NCBI RefSeq assembly: GCF_030014915.1
Contig: NZ_JAGIXS010000002.1
Span: forward strand, 186,001-250,000
DNA from: Pelomonas sp. V22
Lineage (GTDB): Bacteria; Pseudomonadota; Gammaproteobacteria; Burkholderiales; Burkholderiaceae_C
DNA: 64,000 bases
Direction of reading: 5' to 3'
This document shows, piece by piece, positions 35,183 to 45,727 of this stretch. Position 1 is the stretch's first letter. Every line of letters starts with the position of its first letter. The position numbers and the translations under genes were made by a program. The notes beneath the pieces are model-generated. The model was not told the origin of the DNA, did not search any database, and was given only the letters and a program-made list of their open reading frames with translations.

Positions 35183-36076
35183 TCAATTCGATCGGCGCTG
35201 CCGTAGCGCCAGGATTTCATTACCCGCCAGGGCGGCCAGCACGATAGCACCGCCGATGAGCGTGGCGCCAGCCGGGGCTTCCCCGGCACCGAGCCAGGCC
35301 CACAGCACGCCGAAGATCACCTCCAGCTGGCCCAGCAGCGCGATCTCGGGTGCAGGCAGCACGCGGGACAGCCGCACCACCAGCAGGCAGGGAATCGCCA
35401 ACTGGCACAGGCCCAGCAAGCCCAGCAGGCCCACATCATGGGCCGAAGCCTGGAAGGGCCAGGCCAGCGGCAAAGTCAGCAGGGCCGAGATCAAGGCGCC
35501 GATCAGCACGGCGGGCAGCATGTCCTGCCCGGGGGCTGGCGCGTCAGGGTCGGCGCTGCCATGCGTGGCGCGCTGCAACAGCGTCCAGTTGCTGGCGGCG
35601 GCCAGCGGCACCAGCAAGGCGACCAGAATGCCCGCCAGCCCTGCCCCACCCGCTTCCTGCACGAACATCCAGGCGATGCCCAGCGTGGCCAGCGCAATGG
35701 CGACCCAGGTGCGAGCCGGCAACTGGTGAAACAGGAAGACCCGCGAGAACAGCGCCGTGAAGAGGGGCCCGAGCGCCATGGTCACCAGCACCGTGGCGAC
35801 GCTGACCATGCTGAGCGCCACCATGAAGGCCGTGAACATCAGCCCCCAGAAGGCACCCGACAGCCAGACCAGCCGTGGTGCCCGCTGCAGTTGGCCCCAG
35901 AACGCCGGCCCGCGCAGCCAGCGCAGCAGCACGATCAGCGACAACGCATTGAACGCGCTGCGCCAGAACGTCAGCTCAAAGCTCCGCGCCGCCTCCAGCT
36001 GTCGCGTGACCACGCCTGCCGTGCTCCACAGCAGGGTGACCAGGATCATCAACAGCACAGCCTTGCGATGGCTCAT
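35183..36076 (-). CDS. DMT-superfamily transporter (EamA family), second copy
   Basis: A 297-residue inner-membrane protein with about ten helices in two EamA repeats, starting KAVLLMILVTLLWSTAGVV. It is not a close copy of the transporter at 18501-19436. The substrate is unknown. It lies upstream of the hydrolase gene on the same strand (26-base gap). Two hairpins in the 110 bases before its start separate it from typA. Confidence 0.86.
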   Translation of the reverse strand: MSHRKAVLLMILVTLLWSTAGVVTRQLEAARSFELTFWRSAFNALSLIVLLRWLRGPAFWGQLQRAPRLVWLSGAFWGLMFTAFMVALSMVSVATVLVTMALGPLFTALFSRVFLFHQLPARTWVAIALATLGIAWMFVQEAGGAGLAGILVALLVPLAAASNWTLLQRATHGSADPDAPAPGQDMLPAVLIGALISALLTLPLAWPFQASAHDVGLLGLLGLCQLAIPCLLVVRLSRVLPAPEIALLGQLEVIFGVLWAWLGAGEAPAGATLIGGAIVLAALAGNEILALRQRRSN

Positions 36077-36089
36077 ACCTGAATTGAGA

Positions 36090-36107
36090 GCGCCCCTTAC
36101 GGGGCGC
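36090..36107. repeat. GC-rich hairpin upstream of the DMT gene
   Basis: GCGCCCC and GGGGCGC form a perfect seven-base stem with loop TTAC, 14 bases before the DMT start codon. It resembles the hairpin at 21140-21163 and may be either a terminator for typA or a short dispersed repeat. Confidence 0.5.
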
Positions 36108-36125
36108 GGGAGTCATTCTGATTGG

Positions 36126-36146
36126 AGCCCCCTCTTGGAGGGGGCT
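36126..36146. terminator. Hairpin after typA
   Basis: AGCCCCCTC and GAGGGGGCT form a perfect nine-base stem with a three-base loop, 40 bases after the typA stop codon. There is no strong T-tract on the minus strand. Together with the hairpin at 36090-36107 it marks the end of the rimP-to-typA run. Confidence 0.5.
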
Positions 36147-36186
36147 GGGGGAGCTCACAGGACAGCGCAAAGCGCGCGTCGTGCGC

Positions 36187-38010
36187 TCAGGCGCGCGACG
36201 CGCGCTTGCGCTCGTTCTCCGTCAGGAAGCGCTTGCGGACACGCACGCTCTTCGGCGTGATTTCGACCAGCTCGTCGTCGTCGATGAAGTCGACACCGTA
36301 TTCCAGCGTCAGGTCGATGGGCGGCGTGATCTTGATCGCGTCTTCCTTGCCGCTGACGCGGAAGTTGGTCAGCTGCTTGGTGCGCGTGGCATTGACGACC
36401 AGGTCGTTGTCGCGGTTGTGGATGCCGACGATCATGCCCTCGTACACCGGGTCATTCGGCTTCACGAACATGCGGCCGCGGTCGTCCAGCTTGCCGAGGG
36501 CGTAGGTGAAGATTTCACCGTCGTCCATGGAGATCAGCACGCCGTTCTTGCGGCCGCCGATGTCGCCCTTGTGGGCTTCGTAACCGTCGAAGATCGACGA
36601 GATCAGGCCCGAGCCACGGGTCAGGTTCATGAACTCGTTAGCGAAGCCGATCAGGCCACGCGCAGGGATGCGGTACTCGAGGCGAACGCGGCCATGGCCG
36701 TCCGGCTCCATGTTCAGCATCTCACCCTTGCGCAGACCCAGGGCCTGCATGACGCCGCCCTGGTGGATTTCTTCCACGTCGGCAGTCACCAGCTCCATCG
36801 GCTCGCTCTTCACGCCGTCGATGTCCTTGAACATCACGCGCGGCTTGGAAACAGCCAGCTCATAGCCTTCGCGGCGCATGTTTTCCAGGAGGATGGTCAG
36901 GTGCAGTTCGCCGCGACCGCAGACTTCGAAGATGCCGTCTTCGTCGGTCTCGGAGACGCGCAGCGCCACGTTGTGCTGCAGCTCCTTTTGCAGGCGATCC
37001 CAGATCTGGCGGCTGGTGACGTACTTGCCTTCGCGACCGGCCAGCGGGCTGGTGTTGACGCAGAAGTTCATCGTCAGCGTCGGCTCGTCCACCTTCAGCA
37101 TGGGCAGCGGCAGCGGATTGGCCGGGTCGGTCACGGTCACGCCGATGCCGATTTCTTCAATGCCGTTGATCAGCACGATGTTGCCGGGGCCGGCTTCAGT
37201 GACCTGCACACGGTCCAGACCTTGGAAGGTCAGCACCTGGTTGATGCGGCCGTTGACCGATTTGCCGTCCGGGCCCTCCATGACCTTGACCTGCATGCCG
37301 GGCTTGATGGTGCCCTGGCTGATGCGGCCCACGCCGATGCGGCCGACGAAGGACGAGAAGTCCAGCGCCGAGATCTGCAGCTGCAGCGGGGCGCTCGCGT
37401 CGCCGGTTTGCGCCGGCACATGCTTCAGCACGGTGTTGAAGAGGGCCGACATGTCCTCGCCCCACTTTTCGCCCGGAGCGCCTTCTTCCAGCGAGCTCCA
37501 GCCGTTGATGCCCGAGGCGTAGACAACCGGGAAGTCCAGCTGCTCATCGGTAGCGCCCAGCTTGTCGAACAGGTCGAAAGCGGCGTTGACGACGGCGTCC
37601 GGCTTGGCACCCGGCTTGTCGACCTTGTTCACCACGACGATGGGCTTGAGGCCGAGGGCCAGGGCCTTCTTCGTCACGAAGCGCGTTTGCGGCATCGGGC
37701 CTTCTTGCGCGTCGATCAGCAGCACCACGCCGTCGACCATGGACAACGCGCGTTCCACTTCACCACCGAAGTCCGCGTGTCCGGGCGTGTCGACGATGTT
37801 GATGTGCGTGCCTTCCCAGGACACGGCGCAGTTCTTGGCCAGAATGGTGATGCCACGCTCGCGTTCGATGGCGTTGTTGTCCATCACGGTGTCGACGACC
37901 TTTTCATGGTCGGCGAAGGTGCCGCTCTGACGCAGCAGCTGGTCCACCATCGTGGTCTTGCCATGGTCGACGTGGGCGATGATGGCGATGTTGCGGATCT
38001 GGGTACTCAT
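36187..38010 (-). CDS. typA: Ribosome-associated GTPase TypA/BipA
   Basis: A 607-residue translational GTPase. G1 is AHVDHGKTT at the N terminus, followed by [12 protein letters not shown] (G3) and [10 protein letters not shown] (G4). The EF-G-like domains and the BipA-specific C-terminal domain, with [10 protein letters not shown] and [11 protein letters not shown], complete it. TypA binds the 70S ribosome and 50S precursors and helps assembly and growth at low temperature or under stress. It lies 25 bases after truB on the same strand, so it probably belongs to the same transcript as rimP-nusA-infB-rbfA-truB. Confidence 0.95.
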   Translation of the reverse strand: MSTQIRNIAIIAHVDHGKTTMVDQLLRQSGTFADHEKVVDTVMDNNAIERERGITILAKNCAVSWEGTHINIVDTPGHADFGGEVERALSMVDGVVLLIDAQEGPMPQTRFVTKKALALGLKPIVVVNKVDKPGAKPDAVVNAAFDLFDKLGATDEQLDFPVVYASGINGWSSLEEGAPGEKWGEDMSALFNTVLKHVPAQTGDASAPLQLQISALDFSSFVGRIGVGRISQGTIKPGMQVKVMEGPDGKSVNGRINQVLTFQGLDRVQVTEAGPGNIVLINGIEEIGIGVTVTDPANPLPLPMLKVDEPTLTMNFCVNTSPLAGREGKYVTSRQIWDRLQKELQHNVALRVSETDEDGIFEVCGRGELHLTILLENMRREGYELAVSKPRVMFKDIDGVKSEPMELVTADVEEIHQGGVMQALGLRKGEMLNMEPDGHGRVRLEYRIPARGLIGFANEFMNLTRGSGLISSIFDGYEAHKGDIGGRKNGVLISMDDGEIFTYALGKLDDRGRMFVKPNDPVYEGMIVGIHNRDNDLVVNATRTKQLTNFRVSGKEDAIKITPPIDLTLEYGVDFIDDDELVEITPKSVRVRKRFLTENERKRASRA

Positions 38011-38035
38011 AGCAAAACGACTTTCCTAAAAATTC

Positions 38036-38977
38036 TTAAACGCTCAACAGGCTTTCGACTTCCTGTGGGCTCAACAAGCGGCCGGGTATCAATTCACCGG
38101 CGGCGATTGATGCGCTGCCCAACAAGGCATGAGCGGCGGGCCCGTAGACCCGGACATGCGGTGCATCTGCGGCGGCAACGCGGCGCCGCAGACCATTCAG
38201 GAACCGGCTGGCATCCTCATCAGCCAGGCTGATGGACGGCCAGTCGGCCAACAAGCAATCGGGCGGACGCAGCAGCGCTTCGCGCTCGGCCTCCGTCATC
38301 GCGGCCAGGGCATCGAGGCTGATGGCATCGCGCACATCGACGCTGCCACTGGCGGTGCGGCGCAAGGCGCTCAGGTGCGCGCCGCAACCCAGCTCACGGC
38401 CGATGTCTTCGGCCAGCGTCCGGATGTAGGTGCCCTTGGAGCAGCGCACCGCGATGGTCAGCGAATCAGTCTGCCAGTCGAGCATGTCGATGCTGTGAAT
38501 CGTCACAGCGCGCGCTTCGCGCTCAATGGTGATGCCTTGGCGGGCGTAGTCGTACAGCGCCTTGCCTTCGTGCTTCAAGGCCGAATACATGGGCGGCACC
38601 TGCGAGATGGCGCCCGTGAACTTGGCGCAGGCCGCTGCGATTGATTCACTCGTCACCGCGACTTCGCGGGTCTCCAGCACCTCGCCTTCGGCGTCACCGG
38701 TGGTCGTGGTCTGACCGAGCTTCAGCGTCGCTTCGTAGGCCTTGTCGGCATCGAGGCTGACCTGGCTGAACTTGGTCGCCGCGCCAAAGCAGAGCGGCAA
38801 GAGGCCGGTGGCCAGAGGGTCGAGCGTGCCCGTGTGCCCAGCCTTCTCCGCCCGCAGCAGCCACTTGGCTTTTTGCAAGGCGTCGTTGCTGGACAGGCCC
38901 AGCGGCTTGTCGAGCAGCAGCACGCCGTGCAGGGCACGGCGCACAACTCTCTGGCGCTGGGGTTTGGTTTCGGTCAC
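38036..38977 (-). CDS. truB: tRNA pseudouridine(55) synthase TruB
   Basis: A 313-residue enzyme that makes pseudouridine 55 in the T-loop of tRNAs. The catalytic aspartate is D53 in GHTGTLDPLATG. LLLDKPLGLSSND at the N terminus and GTYIRTLAEDIG further on are typical, and a PUA-like C-terminal region follows. It lies 28 bases after rbfA, in the order common to many proteobacteria. Confidence 0.95.
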   Translation of the reverse strand: MTETKPQRQRVVRRALHGVLLLDKPLGLSSNDALQKAKWLLRAEKAGHTGTLDPLATGLLPLCFGAATKFSQVSLDADKAYEATLKLGQTTTTGDAEGEVLETREVAVTSESIAAACAKFTGAISQVPPMYSALKHEGKALYDYARQGITIEREARAVTIHSIDMLDWQTDSLTIAVRCSKGTYIRTLAEDIGRELGCGAHLSALRRTASGSVDVRDAISLDALAAMTEAEREALLRPPDCLLADWPSISLADEDASRFLNGLRRRVAAADAPHVRVYGPAAHALLGSASIAAGELIPGRLLSPQEVESLLSV

Positions 38978-39005
38978 GGCTGGCCTGCTTGCGAGATTTT
39001 CTGGA

Positions 39006-39389
39006 TCAGTCGTTCGTGTGTTCTTCGTCGTCCAGCGCGCGGGTGGCGTTGGCCTTGGAGATCAGCTGGCTCATCTCAGCCGCACGCTCGATGGTGCGGT
39101 CGTAATGGAAATGCAGCGTCGGCACGGTGTGGATCTGCAAGCGCTTGAACAGGCCGTTGCGCAGGAAGCCGGCAGCCTCGTTCAGCGCCGCTTCGCTCTC
39201 GACCGGATCGCCGACCAGCACCGAGAAGAAGACCTTGGCATGCGCATAGTCGGGCGTGACCTCGACCGCATTGACGGTCGCCATGCCGACGCGTGGATCC
39301 TTCAGCTCGCGGATCAGCTCCGCCAGGTCGCGCTGGATCTGGTCGGCCACGCGGAAACCGCGGTTGGGGATGGCTCTTTTGTGTCGCAT
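39006..39389 (-). CDS. rbfA: 30S ribosome-binding factor RbfA
   Basis: A 127-residue KH-fold protein needed for 16S rRNA 5'-end maturation and cold growth. [28 protein letters not shown] and [11 protein letters not shown] are the conserved blocks. It ends in an acidic tail (DDEEHTND). An 86-base gap with a strong hairpin separates it from infB. Confidence 0.94.
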   Translation of the reverse strand: MRHKRAIPNRGFRVADQIQRDLAELIRELKDPRVGMATVNAVEVTPDYAHAKVFFSVLVGDPVESEAALNEAAGFLRNGLFKRLQIHTVPTLHFHYDRTIERAAEMSQLISKANATRALDDEEHTND

Positions 39390-39420
39390 GTCTTAGCTCC
39401 TTCGCTGCCCCTCCAAATAC

Positions 39421-39452
39421 AAACCCCGCCTTCGTTTTCGGAGGCGGGGTTT
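39421..39452 (-). terminator. Hairpin between infB and rbfA
   Basis: AAACCCCGCCT and AGGCGGGGTTT form a perfect eleven-base stem around a ten-base loop. On the minus strand it is followed by TTTGTATTT, an imperfect T-tract. It lies 24 bases after the infB stop codon and could cause partial termination or protect the infB mRNA end, setting a lower level for rbfA-truB-typA. Confidence 0.65.
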
Positions 39453-39475
39453 GCTGGGTGAGGCCAACTCCGCTG

Positions 39476-42397
39476 TTAAAGCGTTCGTGCCACTTCCTTG
39501 ATCTCGAAGAACTCCAGCTGGTCGCCCTCGGCGATGTCGTTGTAGTTCTTGAGCTTGATACCGCACTCGAAGCCTTCCTTGACTTCCTTGACATCGTCCT
39601 TCTCGCGGCGGACCGAGTCGACCTCGCCGGTGTAGATGACGATGTTGTCGCGCAGCAGGCGGAACTTGGCACCACGGCGCACCAGGCCCGAGGTGACCAT
39701 GGAACCGGCCACGGTACCGATCTTGGAAGCGACGAACACGACGCGGATCTCGGCGGTACCCAGCGCTTCTTCGCGCTGTTCCGGAGCCAGCATGCCGGCC
39801 ATGGCTGCCTTCACCTCATCCACGGCGTCGTAGATGATGTTGTAGTAGCGCAGGTCGACCGAGTTGCCCTCGGCCAGCTTGCGGGCACCCGCGTCGGCAC
39901 GGACGTTGAAGCCGATGATGACCGCCTTGGAAGCGATCGCCAGGTTGACGTCGGACTCGCTGATGCCACCGACCGCCGCATGGACGATCTGCACCTTGAC
40001 TTCGTCGGTCGAGAGCTTGAGCAGCGAGGCAGCCAGGGCTTCCTGCGAACCTTGCACGTCGGCCTTGATGATCAGCGGCAGGCTCTGGACATCGCCAGCA
40101 CCCATTTCGCTGAACATATTCTCCAGCTTGGCAGCTTGTTGCTTGGCCAGCTTCACGTCGCGGTACTTGCCCGAGCGGAAGGTGGCGATTTCACGGGCGC
40201 GGCGCTCGTCGGCCAGCACCATGAATTCATCACCAGCCTGCGGCACTTCGGTCAGGCCCTGGATTTCCACCGGGATGGACGGGCCGCCCTCGGTACAGGC
40301 CTTGCCGTCTTCGTCCAGCATGGCGCGCACGCGGCCATAGGTGGAACCCGCCAGCACGACGTCGCCGCGCTTGAGAGTACCGCTCTGCACCAGCACCGTG
40401 GCCACCGGGCCGCGGCCCTTGTCCAGCTTGGCTTCGATCACGAGGCCCTTGGCCATCGAATCCTTCGGCGCCTTCAGTTCCAGCACTTCGGCCTGCAGCA
40501 GCACTTGCTCCAGCAGGTCGTCAATGCCCTGGCCGGTCTTGGAAGACACGCCCACGAACGGCGAATCGCCGCCGAATTCTTCCGGCACCACCTGCTCGCC
40601 GACCAGCTCGCTCTTGACGCGCTCGAGGTTGGAATCAGGCTTGTCGATCTTGGTGACCGCCACGACGATGGGCACGCCCGCCGCCTTGGCATGGTGGATC
40701 GCTTCCTTGGTCTGGGGCATCACGCCATCGTCCGCCGCCACCACCAGGATGACGATGTCGGTGGCCTTGGCGCCGCGAGCACGCATGGCCGTGAAGGCCG
40801 CGTGACCCGGGGTGTCCAGGAAGGTGATCATGCCGCGCGGCGTGTCGACGTGATAAGCGCCGATGTGCTGCGTAATGCCACCCGCTTCGCCAGCGGCGAC
40901 GCGGGCACGGCGGATGTAGTCCAGCAGCGAGGTCTTGCCGTGGTCGACGTGACCCATGACGGTGACCACCGGCGCGCGCGGCAGCGATTCATGCTGCTGC
41001 TCGGTCGTGCCCTCTTCTTCGAGGAAGGCATCGGGGTCGTCCAGCTTGGCAGCGAACGCCTTGTGGCCCATTTCCTCGACGAGGATCATGGCCGTTTCCT
41101 GGTCCAGCTGCTGGTTGATCGTGACCATCTGGCCCAGCTTCATCAGCTGCTTGATCAACTCGGAAGCCTTGATCGACATCTTGTGTGCCAGATCGGCCAC
41201 CGAGATGGTCTCGGGCACATGCACTTCCTGGATCTGCTGCTCGACCGGCGCGACGAAGCTCGACTGGCCACGGTCACCACCGCGGTCATTGCGGCCACGG
41301 CCGCCCGCACCACCACGGGCCGGAGCGCGCCAGCCCGGACGGGCGCCAGCACCAGCCGTCGGGCCGGCTCCGACCGTCTTGAGTCCACGCTTCTTGGCGG
41401 CATCGTCGGCCCAGCTGGAAGACAGCTTCTCGGACTTGATCGACTTCTTGTCGCCCGGCTTGGCAGCACCGGCGCCTGCAGCGGCAGGAGCGCCCGGCGT
41501 GCCCGGCTTCTTGTGGATCGTGCCCTTGATGGCGGCGGCTTCAACCGGCTTCGGTTCTTCCGGCTTCTTGGCCACCATGACCTTCTTGGGCGCATTCATC
41601 ATGGCGCGGATGGCGGCGGCCTCGGCCTCGGCGGCCTTGCGGCGGCGCTCCAGGTCGGCTTGCTTCTGCTTTTCGTCGGCAGCCGGTGCCGTGGCCTTGA
41701 CAACGCGCAGCGCGGGCTTGGGCGGCTCGACTGGCGCCGGCGGCGGTGCCACAGGTTCAGCAGCCGGGGCGGCAGGCGCAGCGGCCACAGGCGCGGCTGC
41801 TGCGGCGCCCTTCTTGGCGGCAGCGGCAGCAGCCTTGGCGGCAGCCTCGGCCTTGGCGGCAGCCTCGGCAGCTTCCTCGGCAGCGCGGGCTTCCGCAGCC
41901 AGGCGTTCCTGGCGGCGTTGCTCTTCGGCTTCCTTGGCGGCGCGCTCGGCTTCTTCGCGCTCACGCATCTTGGCTGCGAGCTCTTCTTCCTGGCGACGCA
42001 GCGCTTCGGCCTGCTTTTCAGCTTCCTCTTCGCGACGCTGCAGCTCGGCTTCTTCCGCAGCGGCGGCTGTGGCTTCGTCAACACCAGCGGGCAGGTCGTC
42101 GCGCTTGACGAAGGTGCGCTTCTTGCGAACCTCGACCTGGATGGTGCGGGCCTTGCCGCTGGCATCAGCCTGCTTGATTTCGCTGGTCGACTTGCGGGTC
42201 AGCGTGATCTTCTTGCGGTCAGCACTGGCCGTACCGTGCGCGGTGCGCAGGTAGTCCAGCAGCCGCTCTTTGTCGGCCTCGTTGAGGGCGTCCTCGGTGG
42301 ACGCCGTCTTGACGCCCGCGGCTTGCAGCTGCTCGAGAAGAGTGCTTGCAGGCCTGTTCAGCTCTGCGGCGAACTGGGCGACGGTGGTCACAGCCAT
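39476..42397 (-). CDS. infB: Translation initiation factor IF-2
   Basis: A 973-residue GTPase that brings formyl-Met-tRNA to the 30S subunit. The N terminus holds an IF2-N helical domain (residues 1-55) and a second conserved segment ([13 protein letters not shown]). Then comes a long Ala/Glu/Arg-rich linker with coiled-coil character, broken by Pro-rich and Gly-rich stretches. The GTPase core starts with [13 protein letters not shown] near residue 480, with [12 protein letters not shown] after it. The long linker is normal for beta-proteobacteria. It lies 54 bases after nusA. Confidence 0.96.
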   Translation of the reverse strand: MAVTTVAQFAAELNRPASTLLEQLQAAGVKTASTEDALNEADKERLLDYLRTAHGTASADRKKITLTRKSTSEIKQADASGKARTIQVEVRKKRTFVKRDDLPAGVDEATAAAAEEAELQRREEEAEKQAEALRRQEEELAAKMREREEAERAAKEAEEQRRQERLAAEARAAEEAAEAAAKAEAAAKAAAAAAKKGAAAAAPVAAAPAAPAAEPVAPPPAPVEPPKPALRVVKATAPAADEKQKQADLERRRKAAEAEAAAIRAMMNAPKKVMVAKKPEEPKPVEAAAIKGTIHKKPGTPGAPAAAGAGAAKPGDKKSIKSEKLSSSWADDAAKKRGLKTVGAGPTAGAGARPGWRAPARGGAGGRGRNDRGGDRGQSSFVAPVEQQIQEVHVPETISVADLAHKMSIKASELIKQLMKLGQMVTINQQLDQETAMILVEEMGHKAFAAKLDDPDAFLEEEGTTEQQHESLPRAPVVTVMGHVDHGKTSLLDYIRRARVAAGEAGGITQHIGAYHVDTPRGMITFLDTPGHAAFTAMRARGAKATDIVILVVAADDGVMPQTKEAIHHAKAAGVPIVVAVTKIDKPDSNLERVKSELVGEQVVPEEFGGDSPFVGVSSKTGQGIDDLLEQVLLQAEVLELKAPKDSMAKGLVIEAKLDKGRGPVATVLVQSGTLKRGDVVLAGSTYGRVRAMLDEDGKACTEGGPSIPVEIQGLTEVPQAGDEFMVLADERRAREIATFRSGKYRDVKLAKQQAAKLENMFSEMGAGDVQSLPLIIKADVQGSQEALAASLLKLSTDEVKVQIVHAAVGGISESDVNLAIASKAVIIGFNVRADAGARKLAEGNSVDLRYYNIIYDAVDEVKAAMAGMLAPEQREEALGTAEIRVVFVASKIGTVAGSMVTSGLVRRGAKFRLLRDNIVIYTGEVDSVRREKDDVKEVKEGFECGIKLKNYNDIAEGDQLEFFEIKEVARTL

Positions 42398-42451
42398 TGT
42401 TGAATCCTTGTGCTAAATCTGCTGTGCGAAATACTGGTCTTCAACGCTCTG

Positions 42452-43930
42452 TTAAGCGGTGAACCAATGTTCGCGGGCCTTCATGATCATGGTGCGGGCA
42501 TCAGCCTCGTCCATGCCGGCCAGTTCAACGAGTTCGTCGACGGCCAGGTCGGCCAGGTCGTCGCGGGTGTGGATGCCGCCATCGGCGAGCTTGGCAATCA
42601 GGTCGGGCGTCACGCCTTCCAGATCACGCAGGTCTTGGGACACTTCCTCGACCTTCTCTTCCTTGGCAATTTCCATGGTCAGGAGCGCATCCTTGGCTCG
42701 GGTGCGCAACTCGTTGACCGTGTCCTCGTCGAAGGCCTCGATTTCCAGCATTTCCTGCATCGGCACGTAGGCCACTTCTTCCAGGCTGGTGAATCCTTCG
42801 GCGATCAGGATGTCGGCGACTTCGGCATCGACGTCGAGCTTCTCGACGAAGAGCTTGCGCACCGATTCCGATTCCTGCTCATGCTTGGCGGCCGATTCCT
42901 CGGCCGACATGATGTTGATGCGCCAGCCGGTCAGCTCGGAGGCGAGCCGCACGTTCTGGCCACCGCGGCCGATGGCGATGGCGAGGTTTTCCTCGTCGAC
43001 CACCACGTCCATGGCATGGCGCTCTTCGTCCACCACGATGGACTGCACATTGGCCGGAGCCAGTGCGCCGATGACGAACTGCGCAGGGTCTTCGGACCAC
43101 AGCACGATGTCGACGCGCTCGCCAGCCAACTCATTGGTCACGCCGTTAACGCGCGAACCGCGCACACCCACGCAGGTGCCGATCGGGTCGACGCGCTTGT
43201 CGTGCGACAGCACGGCGATCTTGGCGCGGCTGCCGGAGTCACGGGCGCAGCTCTTGATCTCAAGCAGGCCCTGTTCGATTTCAGGCACTTCCTGCGCGAA
43301 CAGCTCCTTCATGAACTCGGGCGACGAGCGCGAGAGCATGATCTGCGGGCCACGCTGTGTGGGGTCCACGCCCAGGATGACGGCGCGAACGCGGTCACCG
43401 GTGCGCAGGTTTTCCTTGGCGATCATTTCGGTGCGCTTAAGGCGGCCTTCCACGCGACCCGACTCGGCAATGATGTCGCCCTTGTCCAGACGCTTGACCG
43501 TGCCAATGAAGATCTTGTCGCCGCGCGACATGAAGTCGTTCAGCAATTGCTCGCGCTCGGCGTCACGGATCTTCTGCAGGATGACCTGCTTGGCGGCCTG
43601 GGCACCGATGCGGCCGATCGGCACCGATTCAACCGGCTCTTCGATGTGGTCGTCGACCTCGATGTCTTCGATCTGCTCCTGCGCTTCGAACAGCAGGATT
43701 TCAGAATCGGCGTTTTGCAGACCAGCTTCGTTCGGGACAACGTGCCAGCGGCGGAAAGTCTCGTACTCGCCAGAGTCACGATCAACGGCCACACGGATGT
43801 CGACTTCCGTGCCATACAGCTTCTTGGTGGCCGAGGCCAGGGCGGCCTCGACAGCGCCGAACACGACATCGCGCTCCACGCTCTTCTCGCGCGAGATCGC
43901 GTCCACCAGCATCAACAGTTCGCGGTTCAT
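42452..43930 (-). CDS. nusA: Transcription termination/antitermination factor NusA
   Basis: A 492-residue protein with the NusA layout: an N-terminal RNA-polymerase-binding domain ([18 protein letters not shown]), an S1 domain (residues ~135-200), two KH domains, and two C-terminal helix-hairpin-helix repeats ending near [17 protein letters not shown]. It controls pausing, termination and antitermination. Its start overlaps the rimP stop by four bases (ATGA). In E. coli nusA regulates its own operon; the leader terminator seen upstream of rimP here would suit such control. Confidence 0.96.
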   Translation of the reverse strand: MNRELLMLVDAISREKSVERDVVFGAVEAALASATKKLYGTEVDIRVAVDRDSGEYETFRRWHVVPNEAGLQNADSEILLFEAQEQIEDIEVDDHIEEPVESVPIGRIGAQAAKQVILQKIRDAEREQLLNDFMSRGDKIFIGTVKRLDKGDIIAESGRVEGRLKRTEMIAKENLRTGDRVRAVILGVDPTQRGPQIMLSRSSPEFMKELFAQEVPEIEQGLLEIKSCARDSGSRAKIAVLSHDKRVDPIGTCVGVRGSRVNGVTNELAGERVDIVLWSEDPAQFVIGALAPANVQSIVVDEERHAMDVVVDEENLAIAIGRGGQNVRLASELTGWRINIMSAEESAAKHEQESESVRKLFVEKLDVDAEVADILIAEGFTSLEEVAYVPMQEMLEIEAFDEDTVNELRTRAKDALLTMEIAKEEKVEEVSQDLRDLEGVTPDLIAKLADGGIHTRDDLADLAVDELVELAGMDEADARTMIMKAREHWFTA

Positions 43931-44547
43931 TGATCAGGACCTCCATCAACCTTTTCATCTTCGCCGGCAGCCTCGACAGACTGCCGCGCCTTTGCATTGC
44001 TGCGCTTCTTGGGGGCCTTGGGCTTCTTGGCCTCGGTCACCGTCTCGCCCGTCCCATGCAGTTCCTTGGGCTGGGCATTGCGCCCCTTGAAGGTCAGCGC
44101 CGGCACCAGCTTGGCCTCGCGCACTTCTTCAAGGGAAAAATCGAGGGCCTGGTCGGCCTTGCCGTCGTTGAACACGAGGCGCCAGCCTTCGCCTTCTGCC
44201 GCCAGGACGCCGCTGTACTTCTTGCGCCCCTGGAAGGCCACGCGCAGCGTGATCTGGACTTCCTCGCCGGCAAAGCGCTGGTAGTCGGCCAGTTTCTTCA
44301 GCGGGCGATCCACACCGGGAGAAGAAACCTCGAGACGCTCGTAGGGTGCGTTCTCGACTTCAAGCACATACTGCAGCTGCCGCGTCACCTTCTCGCAATC
44401 GTCGACGGTGATGAACCCGCCGACGGCGAGCTGCTCGGGGAGCTTGTCGATGTACACGCGCAGCAAGCCAGCAGCACTGCGCTCGCAGTCCACCAGTTCG
44501 TAACCGAGGCCGGTCACGGTTTTCTCAACAGCCGCTTGCCAATTCAT
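43927..44547 (-). CDS. rimP: Ribosome maturation factor RimP
   Basis: A 206-residue protein. The first ~155 residues are the RimP family ([36 protein letters not shown]), which is needed for 30S maturation. The last ~45 residues are a Lys-rich, then Glu/Asp-rich extension ([16 protein letters not shown]) beyond the common family length, probably disordered and able to bind RNA. It is the first gene of the rimP-nusA-infB run and overlaps nusA by four bases. Confidence 0.92.
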   Translation of the reverse strand: MNWQAAVEKTVTGLGYELVDCERSAAGLLRVYIDKLPEQLAVGGFITVDDCEKVTRQLQYVLEVENAPYERLEVSSPGVDRPLKKLADYQRFAGEEVQITLRVAFQGRKKYSGVLAAEGEGWRLVFNDGKADQALDFSLEEVREAKLVPALTFKGRNAQPKELHGTGETVTEAKKPKAPKKRSNAKARQSVEAAGEDEKVDGGPDQ

Positions 44548-44639
44548 GCGTGATGCTTCGTCGCTCGCCGATTTCTAAAAGATGCTTGGGATCGCAGGGC
44601 AAGGCCACTCACGCAACAAGAACGCAAAGACGTTCGAGC

Positions 44640-44668
44640 AAAAAAAATGGGCTGGATGAATCCGCCCA
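44640..44668 (-). terminator. Intrinsic terminator in the rimP leader
   Basis: On the minus strand TGGGCGGAT pairs with ATCCAGCCCA (one bulged A), followed by eight T residues. It is a textbook Rho-independent terminator. It lies 93 bases before the rimP start codon and about 105 bases after the predicted transcription start. It therefore interrupts the leader of the rimP-nusA-infB operon rather than ending a gene. Confidence 0.78.
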
Positions 44669-44779
44669 CATTTGCAAGTGTCTCGGCCTCAATCAGATTT
44701 GAATCAAATTTGATCAGGACCTACTGCTCTTGCTGCACTTGCCTTGCGTTCGCCGTCATGCCTTGCCAGCGAAGCCGGG

Positions 44780-44808
44780 ATTGTACTATGCACGCCCCAT
44801 GCCGACAA
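44780..44808 (-). promoter_or_regulatory. Predicted sigma70 promoter of rimP-nusA-infB
   Basis: On the minus strand a -35 element TTGTCG (44808-44803), a 17-base spacer and a -10 element TACAAT (44785-44780) are in register. The predicted start is near 44773, giving a leader of about 225 bases before rimP. Confidence 0.65.
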
Positions 44809-44878
44809 GCCGTAGACAGCCCGTGGCGCTCATGGCATGCCAAAATCCGGCCCCGATAACCAACAAACAGGAGCCACC

Positions 44879-45661
44879 ATGGGTTTTCTCGCCGGCAAGC
44901 GATTGCTGATCACGGGCGTATTGTCCAATCGTTCGATTGCCTACGGCATTGCCAAGGCCTGCCGCCGCGAAGGCGCCGAACTGGCTTTCAGCTACGTGGG
45001 CGAGCGCTTCAAGGAACGCATCACCGAATTTGCCGCCGAGTTCGATTCCAAGCTGGTTTTCGACTGTGACGTCGGCAGCGACGAGCAAATCGAAGCCATG
45101 TTCGCCCAGTTGGGCGAGGTCTGGCCCGAGTTCGACGGCTTCGTCCATTCCATCGGTTTCGCGCCGCGTGAGGCCATCGCCGGTGACTTCCTCGACGGCC
45201 TGACCCGCGAGAACTACCGCATCGCCCACGACATCTCGGCCTACAGCTTCCCGGCCATGGCCAAGGCCGCCGCTCCGCGCCTGCGCGCGGGCGCCGCCCT
45301 GCTGACGCTGAGCTACCTGGGCGCCGAGCGCTATGTGCCCAACTACAACACCATGGGCCTGGCCAAGGCCTCGCTGGAAGCCAGCGTGCGCTACCTGGCC
45401 TACAACATGGGCGCCAAGGGCATCCGCGTGAACGGCATCTCGGCCGGCCCGATCAAGACACTGGCCGCCTCGGGCATCAAGGACTTCGGCAAGCTGCTGT
45501 CCGCCTTCGCCGCCACCACGCCGATCCGCCGCAACGTGACGATCGACGATGTGGGCAACACAGCCGCCTTCCTGCTGTCCGACCTGTCGGGCGGTATCAG
45601 CTCGGAGATCATCTATGTGGACGGTGGCTTCAGCCACGTCGCACTGGCTGGCGAAGCCTGA
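44879..45661 (+). CDS. fabI: Enoyl-ACP reductase FabI
   Basis: A 260-residue SDR-fold enzyme that reduces trans-2-enoyl-ACP with NADH in the last step of each fatty-acid elongation cycle. The catalytic residues fall at the same numbers as in E. coli FabI: Y146, Y156 and K163 (YNTMGLAK). Gly93 in SIGFAP and the glycine-rich N terminus ([13 protein letters not shown]) are also present. This is the triclosan-binding class, not FabV or FabL. I chose the ATG at 44879 with AGGAG before it. A terminator hairpin follows 20 bases after the stop. Confidence 0.95.
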   Translation: MGFLAGKRLLITGVLSNRSIAYGIAKACRREGAELAFSYVGERFKERITEFAAEFDSKLVFDCDVGSDEQIEAMFAQLGEVWPEFDGFVHSIGFAPREAIAGDFLDGLTRENYRIAHDISAYSFPAMAKAAAPRLRAGAALLTLSYLGAERYVPNYNTMGLAKASLEASVRYLAYNMGAKGIRVNGISAGPIKTLAASGIKDFGKLLSAFAATTPIRRNVTIDDVGNTAAFLLSDLSGGISSEIIYVDGGFSHVALAGEA

Positions 45662-45681
45662 TCTGGCGTTTTAGCAATAGA

Positions 45682-45706
45682 AAACGGGGCCCTTGGGGCC
45701 CCGTTT
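45682..45706. terminator. Shared terminator of fabI and the decarboxylase gene
   Basis: AAACGGGGCC and GGCCCCGTTT form a ten-base stem with a five-base loop between two convergent genes. The T-tracts are short on both strands (GTTTGCATTT on plus). The symmetric position suggests a bidirectional terminator. Confidence 0.7.
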
Positions 45707-45727
45707 GCATTTATGCCTGCTGATTGA

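Larger units (their letters stand above)
44548..44878. promoter_or_regulatory. Divergent regulatory region between rimP and fabI
   Basis: This 331-base gap holds no coding region that I can support. It contains a sigma70-type promoter for rimP and a terminator in the rimP leader, both listed separately. An AT-rich segment (TTTGAATCAAATTTGATCA) with internal symmetry is at about 44698-44716. The fabI ribosome site AGGAG lies just before its start. A possible fabI promoter (TTGCCA at 44763, TACTAT at 44784) has a 15-base spacer and is weak. Confidence 0.6.

Noticed and set aside
39293-42403. A 1036-codon plus-strand frame opposite infB
   Set aside because: It is antisense to a fully conserved infB; long opposite frames arise from the third-position GC bias, and its protein has no family features.
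44763-44789. fabI promoter TTGCCA/TACTAT on the plus strand
   Set aside because: The spacer is only 15 bases, and the minus-strand promoter on the same bases scores better; kept only as a weak note in the regional entry.
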